Below, piece by piece: positions 24,541 to 34,361 of a stretch of 64,000 nucleotides of DNA. Location of the stretch: assembly GCF_030463535.1 (NCBI RefSeq), contig NC_132901.1, positions 5,985,364 to 6,049,363 of the forward strand, given 5' to 3'. The position numbers were made by a program, and so were the translations under genes. Source of the DNA: Salminus brasiliensis (Eukaryota; Chordata; Actinopteri; Characiformes; Bryconidae). The notes beneath the pieces were generated by a model. The model did not search any database. It was not told the origin of the DNA and saw only the letters and a program-made list of their open reading frames with translations. Position 1 is the stretch's first letter, and the number at the start of each line of letters is the position of its first letter.

Positions 24541-25130
24541 TCTGGAAACGCAGAGACTTTCCAGGCGTACCTAATCGAAGGATTGGTGAGGTGGAATGAG
24601 GACGGTGCAGCAGTGGACCAAGCTGGGCAGCTACCTGCGGCACAGCCTCAACCAGCTCAGCCAGCGGCTGCTTGGCTGCAGCCTGTTTGAGAACTACACA
24701 AAGCCTGGACAGTACACAGATAACTGTTATTGGTTGAAGTGTAATACTGTTGTTTACCAGGCTTAAACGCAAATCTACTTTTCAGCAGTTTGTTTAATTA
24801 CTATTTTTACTGGGTTGTAAGGGAACTGATCGGTGTGGAGTACCTCTACCACCAGCAGTGTAAGGAGTTGAGGGAGGACATAGGTTGTGGCCCTGACTTT
24901 CCAGATGGCACCCCAGACAACAACGTGGAGTGGGATGATGGAATTTGGTATTTGGAAAGGTGGGGTACAGTGTGACAGAGGAAACCGATCCCATCGTTGC
25001 ACCTCTGACCCCCCAAAGCCTGCTCTCTACCCACACTGTGGCAAGGGCAAAAGAAGCAGCTCCTCCAATGCCCAAAGACACTTCCAAAGACCGGATCCTT
25101 TCCTTCCCAGCAACGTCAGGGATGGGTGAT
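24541..25130 (+). pseudogene. Degraded transposon-associated ORF (KDZ-like C-terminal region, tentative)
   Basis: Pieces in order on the plus strand: TFQAYLIEGLVRWNEDGAA (frame 1), LGSYLRHSLNQLSQRLLG through TKPGQYT (a frameshift later), then after about 115 bp ELIGVEYLYHQ and EETDPIVAPLTPQSLLSTH. These match, from memory, a repeat-borne protein common in fish genomes that I associate with KDZ-type transposons; the family name is uncertain. The 115-bp gap looks like an intron whose donor GT is now AT (24,720), with a proper AG at the acceptor. Frameshifts mark it as dead. Confidence 0.45.
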
Positions 25131-25765
25131 GATGTCCATGTCACAACAAGCATGGTTAAAAACAAAGTTATCAAGACATTAGAATTAATAATGATAATAA
25201 TAATTAAAAAAAAAAATACATAAAAAAAAAACTTTCAATACGCGCGTTATCCGATATCTAGGGTCCAACAAGCAGGCATCTGACAAACGTTTTTGTATGA
25301 CAGCTGGTTTGTATACTTCTGGTCAAACACTGCACATATTTCGCTTAATGTTCGATGTCTAGGTGGTGTCCTTTTCTAATAGTTAAAAATCTCACTTTCA
25401 GGACGGATTGGACAGATGATGACATGATGACATGATCACATAGCTCTTGCCTGACAGCAGGTCCGTAAACTCAGCCGCGGGTTTCAGTGCTGCGTTCTAG
25501 GACAGCAATTACACAATTTTCTGTCTGGTGCCCCATCTTGTAACACAGTCCTGCACAGAATATTGCCCATTTGTGTACATATTGCTGAGCCCGTCAACCC
25601 CATTTTAAACATATTGTGTGTGATCTAATATACTTGATGCGTTGTAGATTAGTGCTGCTGGATACGTGGTGATTATTTCTACAGAAATGAATCCAGACAT
25701 TGGCTTTAGGACCCATTGTCTGGTTGGAAGAGAAAAAAATTCGAGATTTTATGTAACTATTATTT
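25131..25765. other. AT-rich stretch with no recognisable gene
   Basis: Poly-A and ATAATAAT tracts occur near 25,190-25,230, followed by sequence in which I see no gene, RNA or clear repeat. Confidence 0.5.
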
Positions 25766-25769
25766 TATT

Positions 25770-26095
25770 TACACTGCTCAAAAAAATAAAGGGAACACTC
25801 AAATAACACATCCTAGATCTGAATGAATGAACTATTCTCATTGAATACTTTGTTCTGTACAAAGTTAAATGTGCTGACAACAAAAATCACACAAACATCA
25901 TCAATGGAAATCAAATTTATTAACCAGTGGAGGCCTGGATTTGGAGTCACACACAAAATTAAAGTGGAAAAGCACACTACAGGCTGATTTAACTTTGATG
26001 TAATGTCCTTAAAACAAGTCAAAATGAGGCTCAGTATTGTGTGTGGCCTCCACGTGCTTGTATGACCTCCCTACAACGCTCCTGATGTGATGTAA
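25770..26095 (-). mobile_element. Tc1-like transposon 3' end, truncated
   Basis: Starts with the terminal repeat CACTGCTCAAAAAAATAAAGG at 25,771, characteristic of a widespread fish Tc1-like family. It is followed in reverse by its 3' non-coding part and the last transposase codons (GTTGTAGGGAGGTCATACAAG on the minus strand at about 26,060-26,085). The transposase body and other end are absent. The far side abuts the inverted U6 unit. Confidence 0.85.
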
Positions 26096-26653
26096 ACTAG
26101 TGTAAATGCAAAACTTTAATTAGCTTCGTTTTTTTCCATTCCACCTTAACTGGAGCAGACACATTTAAGGTGGAACAAAAGATTCGAACAAATTCCTGGT
26201 GAATAAAAAGATAAAAAAGTAAAAAATGTATAATAGATTGGTTTTATCACAACATTTAACTGCGTGTCAGTTCACAACAAGCGCCCAGAGTACCTAAACA
26301 CATGGTTCCTGCAGCCGCGACCAATATTTGCTTCTAACCGTCGATGGTTTAGTCTTTTTAAAGTGACTTCTCTCAAAGTTTGGGTCTACATTGACAGTCC
26401 TGAAGCTCCTACTTATTTTTATGTTTCCCTGTTTTGACGCATTACTAGACTCTTCTCGCCCTTTATAATGAAGAATTATGTAGGTAAAGAGGAGCACGCA
26501 ACATGTGCTGTGTTAAAGCGCCACTTAGTGGTTAACTATTTGAACTTCGTATATGACGTATACGAACTTCAGCTCAGCCAACAGAAAATACATAATTGAA
26601 GATTGCTAGAAAGATTTTTTGGGCATTTTTTGATCGTTATTGATGCCAGAAGG

Positions 26654-26702
26654 AAAAGATTGGACGCTTCACGATTTTGCGTGTCATCCTTGCGCAGGGG
26701 CC

Positions 26703-26749
<47 letters not shown>

Positions 26750-26759
26750 TAGCAAGCAC
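26654..26759 (-). ncRNA. RNU6: U6 snRNA, solitary inverted copy
   Basis: 106 nt on the minus strand, identical to the array consensus including the UACG loop and variant 3' end, with TTTT at 26654-26657. The surrounding spacer has diverged clearly, so identity of the RNA region points to selection or recent conversion. The promoter is complete. This is a likely functional stand-alone gene about 6 kb from the array. Confidence 0.95.
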
Positions 26760-26783
26760 GAACTGGAAGCCCAAACGTCTGGC

Positions 26784-26826
26784 ATATATACCCGGGTTAG
26801 TCGCTCTTTTTCTAGATCATGGTAAG
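26784..26826 (-). promoter_or_regulatory. PSE and TATA box of the inverted U6
   Basis: PSE CTTACCATGATCTAGAAA and so on at 26826-26807 (-67 to -48) is closer to the vertebrate U6 PSE (CTTACCGTAAC type) than the array version. TATATATGCC sits at -31. Confidence 0.9.
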
Positions 26827-26962
26827 TGCAAAAAAGCTCATATAATTACATCACATGGGCTCCAAACTACATAAAGAACCATTATATTGCCATTATCAAT
26901 ATTTAAAAAAATACGTTTTTTAATTTAAGGTCTTTCATAAATTCAAACACAACCTCTTGAGG

Positions 26963-26983
26963 TGTATGCTGGGAGATATGCAG
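26963..26983 (-). promoter_or_regulatory. Candidate DSE of the inverted U6
   Basis: Minus strand CTCCCAGCATACA at 26975-26963, a good Staf/ZNF143-type core, preceded by CTGCATAT. It lies about 204-224 bp upstream of the RNA start. It is preserved while flanking spacer sequence diverged. Confidence 0.65.
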
Positions 26984-27000
26984 AATTGGCGGGCCCTCGA

Positions 27001-27866
27001 CGGCCTGGATTGGTCCTCCGTGTGGTGACGAAACCAGTTCCTTTCTCATTCCTTGCATACCATCCCCCACGGCAATGTCAACGCTTTCTCCCCCACCGCA
27101 GCATTGCAGAGACCAAAGGGCAAGACTACTCATAAGCCATTCTCTCAGATCTACAAAAAAATAAAAAACCGTGGGGTATACACCGATTCCGGGCAGCACA
27201 AATAGAAAACACTTCCGTGTAGTCAGGAAGTTGTTATACCACTGTATACCGCAAGGGGAGTAGTTGAAGCAGCTCATTCCTACAAGTTAATGCAAACACT
27301 CACAAGAAAACACTTGCTTACAACAGAAAAGTAGTCTCAAACAAATTGAAACCATTTATCTTAGTTTGAGGTAATACAACTTGTGTTCCAAGTGTAAAAA
27401 AAAACAGCCCTGGATGTTTCTTGATGAGAGATGAAGAATATTTAGTGCAGAAAGGGAGAAAATGGTAGTTTACAAATTCTTCCAAAGATATCCCAAAAAA
27501 AAGTCTATTTTAATCATACTAAAAACTCTAGCCTTTTGTTAAAGACTTTCGTAAAAAACACAAAATCAAAATGTAACTGTGAGGAAAAAATACAAAAATG
27601 ACAAGAAATTAAAGTGAAGGTTAGTATTCTTACACTTAATGGGAACACAGAATTCCAGAGATTTAGACTTGCATCAATTTACATCAAGCAGTTTTTAATG
27701 GCACACTTTTTTGGCATAAAAGGGCTAATATTTTATACTGACATTCATTTGAAACATAAAAAAATAATTCAGCATTTTTCAGCATATTCACTCTTTGAAC
27801 CAGTTTTATAAAATTTTTCTCTTTTTGGGCATGAAAGGGTTAACAAGATCATTTTACACTTAAAAA

Positions 27867-27868
<2 letters not shown>
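27001..27868. other. No recognisable gene
   Basis: A 124-codon open frame on the minus strand (26903-27277) overlaps the U6 enhancer and resembles nothing known. The rest is AT-rich without features I can support. Confidence 0.5.

Positions 27869-27955
<87 letters not shown>
27869..27955. repeat. (TA)n(TG)n compound microsatellite
   Basis: An AT run from 27,869 passes into TATATATGTGTG and a pure GT run ending at 27,954. Confidence 0.95.
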
Positions 27956-27957
<2 letters not shown>

Positions 27958-28478
27958 AAATCCATCATTTTAGACAACATTTTAGCGCATTGTTAAACCC
28001 CTTTTTTAATGTTAAAGGTTAAAGAATACAATATTTCCATAAAAATAAAAAGTTTAATTTTAGATGTTTATCCAAGGTACAATTATGTTATTACTTTTTG
28101 TGGCTTTAAAGGTAAACAATCATATATATATATATATGAATATGATTCCCCAGAGTTGTAATGTATGTGTTGTAAGGAACGTGAAAGAATATTTAAAAAG
28201 TTTTATGTTTATACAAACAGTTAAATCCGATTACAGATTGATTAAGATTTATTTCATTAATTTTAAAAAAGAAATTATCATTGCCGTTACTGTATTTTAA
28301 ATGTTATAAATAAAGTAATTAATATATAAAAGCAGGGTGTGCAAAATGAATGCATTGAATACGGTATGTTTGGTTAATCTATATGTTAAAATTAGAAACA
28401 TCAGGCTTGTTTCTGTGAATCGCTGTCCTTTCTCAGACAGAAACGGCTACTTTCCCACCCGGCCTGTAACAGCTTTGA

Positions 28479-28668
28479 CCAATCAGGCGAGACATTGCTG
28501 AAACAATTGAACAATTTAGTGAAGCACGTCTTCTCGTGGCCAATCAGAGGAGCCGGAGAGAGAGTAAAATGGAGAACGAATATTCACGATTGAGTTCACG
28601 GCCAATCAGTCGTGGCTGCGGTGGAACAAGTCCGCAAAACTCTTCTTCCAGTGACCAACAGGAAGTGA
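28479..28668. promoter_or_regulatory. CCAAT-box cluster, candidate promoter or enhancer
   Basis: CCAATCAG occurs at 28479, 28540 and 28602 in the same orientation, spaced 61 and 62 bp, then a weaker GACCAACAGG at 28655 followed by an ETS-like AGGAAGTGAG. CCAATCAG is the NF-Y consensus, and multiple copies are typical of cell-cycle and housekeeping promoters. Local CpG content is higher than in the surroundings. No transcript is identifiable. It could serve a NSUN7 5' exon (coding starts 5.3 kb downstream) or an unseen minus-strand gene. Confidence 0.5.
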
Positions 28669-28740
28669 GAGGTGCTGGGCAAAGTAAAAAAAAAATGCTG
28701 CTATAGGGCACGGAAAACGTTTTAAAGCATAATTATAATT

Positions 28741-28760
28741 TATTTACTTGATTTAATCAA

Positions 28761-28826
<66 letters not shown>

Positions 28827-28918
28827 TTAAATCAAGTAAATAACGACATTTCGATTTCAATGTCGCAGACAAATTGCTATAGATACAAACCATGTACTGA
28901 AAAAAAAAATAATAAAAT

Positions 28919-28970
<52 letters not shown>

Positions 28971-29030
28971 CAGTACATGGTTTGTATCTATAGCAATTTG
29001 TCTGCGACATTGAAATCGCTTGAAATGTCG
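28741..29030. mobile_element. Twin palindromes, probable MITE/foldback pair
   Basis: Two adjacent hairpins. The first has 18-bp perfect arms TATTTACTTGATTTAATC (28741-28758 and 28825-28842) around (TC)n(TA)n(GA)n. The second has arms at 28844-28902 and 28968-29030 that are perfect complements except for a 4-bp insertion in the right arm, closing on an A-rich/(TA)n loop. The arms share no similarity with each other. No transposase is present. Spurious open frames through the (TA)n are artefacts. Confidence 0.8.
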
Positions 29031-29034
29031 TTTG

Positions 29035-32000
29035 GTGTAAGGCTGACATTAGTGAGGTATTAGTGATATCAATGAAGGAGTGTGTTTGATCTCATCGCTT
29101 GTAAACACACTTTCCTGGAGCCCAATTACCAGCGCGCTCCACCCGCAGAGCGGCCCTGCACGGTCTGTTGTATTCCACAGTGCTCAGTGGCGGCGCTGCA
29201 GTCTACCGAGGAATAGGATTGGCGGATTGGATTTACCCATACAAACACATATCGTGAATGCGTATTACAGCTAGTGATAGAAATGTCTGGAATCAGCATT
29301 GTACTTTTTGCATATGTAAACTTGGACATTTTACTAGTCCGAGTTACCCGAAGTCAGAACTTCTCTAGTGGAGAGGTTCTGGGGTGTTTAATCTTCTCTT
29401 GAAAAAAGACTGATTTACTTTACCTGCTGCTCCAGGTAATGTTCACATTAACCATCAGGATAGCTGTGATACATTTGCTTACTGACAGTCAAGAACAGCA
29501 CAGCGTTTAATCATTAAACATTCCTCCCCAATACATCTGCTACAGATTTTCTTTGGATGTAGCAGAATTATTGGAGGGGCTAATGTGTATTAGGCATAAT
29601 GATGGTCATATGTAAATGTGTAATTTAGAATGGGCTATTTTTGCAGTTTAGTTTCAGTATATGAATTGTATGGACTATGATCATGGAGTGAACATGTACA
29701 GTAGATGCAACTCCTTTAGCCTATTTTCATCATTTGATGGTTTTGGCCTGGCTTGGTGGTAGGTAGAGTAAGCTGGCCTCAGCTGGGTGCTAAAGGGACA
29801 CATGGATGCCAAATGATCTATCTGTTCCTTCAGACATTAGCGGAATGAGTGATGAGAGCGCAGCAAGGTTAAAGGGAAGACAGATGACCGCTGACACCCT
29901 GAACCACCAGCCTGCATTTAGATGTGGGTTAATGAGGAAAAGGTCTGTGTTCCCCCAGACAGAGCATTATTTATTTAACACGCTTACACACACAGGCTGT
30001 GCTGTTACTAATTCAGTAGTCACCCTTTTGCTCGTGTCTCTTCCTCCTGTCCGGAAGCGATGCCGTAAGTGCTAAGATTTCGCTTGCCGTTACTGACCCC
30101 TCCTGGCAACAATCAGGTCGCAGAGAACAGTGCAACGAAGATGTGCAAAGGAAACGAGGGAGGAGCTTACTCCCTACAGATCGGTCAGTAATGTTTGGTG
30201 GTAACTATGGATGTATGGTGATAAGGTATCAGTATAGGTGAATAATTGGTTTCCAAAATATTAATCAAAATTGAGCAATATTTATTTAAATTTATTTGTA
30301 ACCCTACAGAAATAAAAGCGGTTCTCTGTAATTTTCATTTAGGTACACTTAGCCCCAATTCCTGCCTTTTATAAAAGCTTTTTCTCTTGCATTCTTATGC
30401 CCTTAATGTCTGTGTGGTTTGATGCACATAAAACTTTATTATACAGAAGCTTCTCTGTGATTCGTTGCCCTCACTTTTGTTATCCTTTTGCAAGCAAAAT
30501 TATTCTGCAGGCAGATGTTTTGCCCTGTTTGGAGAAAACACTTGAGCCAGTTAACCCACCCACTCACTAGGACTCCCTGCTTGCGACACTTACAAGATGA
30601 GGACAAGCCTCCTTCGATGCATGTGAAGTCAGCCACTTTTCGAACTGCCACCAATGCACCCAACACTGGATCCTCAGCTCTAATACATTAGCCAACAGAC
30701 TCCTGTGCCTGCTAGTGTCACAATGGTGATGAGGTGAGAGAACACAGCAAATTGTGCTCTTTTGGGTTCCTGCTGATGACAGAATTCAAATTTGCAATCC
30801 CCAGGCCATAGTGTCTAACATGTGCCTAAGGTGATGGGGTACATTTATAATTAAGTATCGCCTTTTCGGGCTGGGGTAGTGATGCAGTTGATGTAGATAG
30901 TGCTTTGGTTTCAGGGATGCATCAATACGCTTTGGCTTAACACAAGAAAACTGTGTTCTCTTGCCACCTGAAAATGTGGTGATCAGAGAATAATGCGTCT
31001 TCTCATTAACCAAAGCTTTTTTTTTTTTTTTTTACATTTTAGCCTTCTAACATCTTTAACTATCAGGACTAATGCTTGTTTTTTCTTTTTTAAAAGCAAC
31101 CCTGTTTGTTTTTTCCTTTCCTGCAGTTAACAGGATATCCACTGATATCCACTGATTAACTCTTATTGATACACATCAAGTTTAACAAGGTTCATCTTGG
31201 CAGTTATAGTCAGCAGTAATATTTTTTATTCCTAAACAACGGCAGCATATTGCTGTCAAGAAAACAAACAAAAAAGAAAAAAACAAAAAGTAGCAGCTAC
31301 TCTTAATTAACTGTCTAGCTAAACTTGGTGCAGTGTAGCGAGCACTGACTTAGTGTTAAGTCATTGTACACTTGCATCCAGAACATAATTCATTCAGGCA
31401 TGATGGATGGAAGGACATGGCTAATTGGGTCTGAAAGAGGCCAGTGAGCTGCAAAGGGTCATAGATGAGAAGGTTTCAGATGAGAGGCTCAGGCTGTGGG
31501 TCAGTGTCATGTTACTTCTACTACTGTTACAGGTGTGTGCTTTAAATAAGCTCTGCTTATCTTACACATGTATAGTATAACAAAATATATATAATATAAT
31601 ATTGTTTTTTTTATTTTATTCCCTTAAGGATATTATGCAAATCCAACTCACTGTTACTATTGGCTTGAATGTTTCTGGCAAATCAGTTTATCACCGTGAG
31701 TACCTTACCTTTACCCTCTGATACAATGATGTAAGCTATCAAAATATTCATTTAAATAATGGGAGGATTTGCTGAGAATTGATTTAGCTAACGTTGCTAA
31801 ATGCTAACGTTGGCTACCTGTGGTGCTGTGATGCTGGCTGATATTCATTCATTCACAACTCTATTGTCAACAAAGCATTTCTGTCTACAGAACTGCTGCT
31901 TTCTGAATGTTTATTCTTTAAGTCCTCAGCAGTCCCAGAGATAATCAAACCAATTGTCTGGCACCAGCAATTATGCAACACTTAATATCTGGGATTCAAA

Positions 32001-33905
32001 ACATTTTCTCTCCATTATGGCGGTTGATGTGAACATTACCTAAAACTGCTTGACCGTGTCTGCATGTTGTTGTTTTTTTTTGCTAATTACATATGTTGAA
32101 TAAAAGTACACCACTGTGCATAATAAAGTGCTTAGTCAGTGCATATTGACTGATTTTAAGATAATTTCACTTACAAGGATATAACTCCACTTTGTCTGAC
32201 CTCACTTGTGGTATGTCACCTTTCAACATGTGGTAGCCATTGAACAACAGTTCAAGGTTACACATGCCTGGCGTGTTTTGGAAGGAGTAAAGATTGCATA
32301 TGGAGAACACATGGAAGGAACAGATACGTGTCTCAATTGCGTCTCCAACCAACTGCTAAAGTAATCGAATAGCAGTCTGTCTCCAATGCACCTCAAATGC
32401 ATTTACAATAACTAAAAAGATTACATGTCTGTTTCCTATTTACCGTGAGCAAACACACTGTGAGCAAACACACTGTGAGCAAACATTCACTGAGTTTTAC
32501 AAAAAGTATTGAAATTGTATACAGCACATTTAATGTAAAACCAAATAGAATAGAAATGCAGTTTATTTTTAGTTCAGGTTGAGTGGGGGGCGGGGGAGAT
32601 AAGGTGACTAAGTGAGTTAAGAGGAGGTTTACGCTTCATCAGATGTTGACAGTGGTGTATTTAATGTGGGAGTGACACCTGACCTCAGTGTGTTTGTGTG
32701 AGTGAAACCGAGAAAGAAAAGAAGGGTGTCATCTTTAGCATCTCAGGCTCTTGTCTGCTCAGCTCCAGTGAATCAACAGTCTGAAGACGTGTGCTGTTTC
32801 TTCATAAGGTCTGTTTTTATCTTAATCCTTTAGGTACAAAGTTTAAAACTAATGGCATTTTCAAGAGTGATTTCTGGTATCAAGTTCTGGAGATGTATAT
32901 ATTCTGGAGATTTTATTTTGGTAAAATATATATGTCAGATAATAAGTCAGAAATAAGTTTGTGGTTTTAAATAATGTATAATGCATATGTATATGAGTGC
33001 TGAAGGGAGCATTTGTGTGCATGTGGAGCACATATTAGGCAGGTTGTTCAGATCCTTGTCAAAACTTTTGTTGTGTGATGCACATTATAATCTAGAATAT
33101 GTTCTCAGAGAAGCATTGCTTCTTGGAGGCTTTGGAAAGTTATATGTGTAATCACACATATACATACACATATACACAACAATTAGCATTGTGTGACATT
33201 ACAAGAAAGTGAGTGTGTGTAAGAACCTAAAAGTTTCAACACTCTCTGAAAAAAGTACTTTTTTCCGTCTTCTTTTGACATAAAATGTATGCAATTTTTA
33301 ACACAGTGGAACATTTACACCAAGTCTGACATGTCTTTTGTCTTCTGTGCTCTGTAAATGAGTCTAGAAACTCCATAGTTCTCATAAATTTCCACTCATT
33401 CTTTTTCTCTGCACCATGTCAACTTTTGCTCTCTTTAATTTCCATCCTCCACACGAGTGCTCATTATCAAGGGAAGCTATAGTTTGCAGTCCTTTGTGGA
33501 CATGAACATGGACTAGGATGCACCCAGACAAGGCACATCCTACATTCAGACACAGTAATAAACACTTTAAAAAAAAATCTAATGTTTCCCAGTTCAGAAA
33601 TTTACATGGCATGTGAGACAAAACATCATCTAATAGAAGATAAATCTTTTAGGAGAAGGAATAAGATAATAAATTATGTAAGATAATGCAACAAGATTGA
33701 ATTCCAAATAGTTTTAGACCATTTAAAATTGAACATTCGTTATGAAACAGTGATAATTAAAAGGGCAGTCTGTGTTTTCCAATGGTGTAAAATAATGTTT
33801 CCTTTTGTGTTTTGATATGATTGTAGGAAATGCATCTGTTATGGGTGTATAACTGCCAAGTGTGTGTGTGTGCTTGCATGCGCACACATGCTTGTTTGTG
33901 CACAG
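29035..33905. other. Region upstream of NSUN7 coding exons, no gene seen
   Basis: A CpG-richer patch at 29,110-29,240 (GGAGCCCAATTACCAGCGCG, GGCGGCGCTGCAG) could be a promoter or 5' exon. A poly-T tract lies at 31,018-31,033. At 32,590-32,810 a stretch ends in a plausible splice donor (ATAAG/GTCTGT) and could be a NSUN7 5' UTR exon; this is a guess. I see no protein-coding exon. Confidence 0.4.
32445..32485. repeat. 15-bp direct repeat, about 2.7 copies
   Basis: GTGAGCAAACACACT starts at 32445, 32460 and 32475 (the third copy is incomplete). Each copy contains GCAAACA, similar to a forkhead-factor core; regulatory meaning is speculative. Confidence 0.85.
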
Positions 33906-33952
33906 GTTATTGACCTCTCGGCCCAACACTGGAATCCAGCCCTTTACCCGAT

Positions 33953-34361
33953 ATGACCTCACTGAGCTTGCTGGAATCAACCTCGCCTATTGACAAGAGA
34001 GTTTCTCCTGAAGTATGCACTCCATCTCCCCCAAACAGCCCTGTTTTCCAGTCACGTCTTCCATCTCCTGAAGAAGCTTGTGCTCTTGTGAAGGCCACTG
34101 TTAAAGCACCCTCAGCTGGGAGCGGGGCTTTGGCTGACAGAAAACGAGCCAGGCTGGGATTTCCTGACCGTGTGTACTCTCACGCAGCCCATATCTTCCA
34201 AGAGGCCCATGTGGAGAAGCCGCTGGCTAACAGAGTCATCTGTTACGCCCCCACTATACACACCCACACTGAGGATTCCGCGGAGACAGTTTGTGGAGAC
34301 GATTCCAATTCAAAGTCAAATAAGCTCTGGGCATTTGAGCTGGCGTTCAGTACCCTAAAAT
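33953..34361 (+). CDS. nsun7: NSUN7 coding exon 1
   Basis: Residues 1-136. The exon probably begins at 33906 after CACAG, with a 47-nt 5' UTR; TGA at 33911 is in frame upstream, fixing the ATG. Donor AAAAT/GTAAGT. The N-terminus is Ser/Pro-rich, then FPDRVYSHAAHIFQEAHVEK and ends in ELAFSTLK. Confidence 0.9.

Larger units (their letters stand above)
26160..27000 (-). repeat. Isolated inverted copy of the U6 unit
   Basis: Reverse-complement homology to the array extends from the candidate DSE (about 26,984) through the PSE, TATA, U6 gene and about 490 bp of spacer, including the ACTGACACGCAGTTAAATG block and the GTTCGAATCTTT block near 26,185. It is diverged in the spacer but not in U6. It shares the AATGCCCAAAA insertion and TTTTCTGTTGGC with the terminal array unit. 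Confidence 0.93.

Noticed and set aside
26903-27277. 124-codon minus-strand open frame
   Set aside because: It covers the inverted U6 enhancer, has no recognisable domain and no splice or UTR context.
28786-29063. Open frames through (TA)n producing IYIYIY runs
   Set aside because: They are artefacts of dinucleotide repeats, and similar frames exist on both strands. The same applies to 52,169-52,462 and 63,556-63,853.
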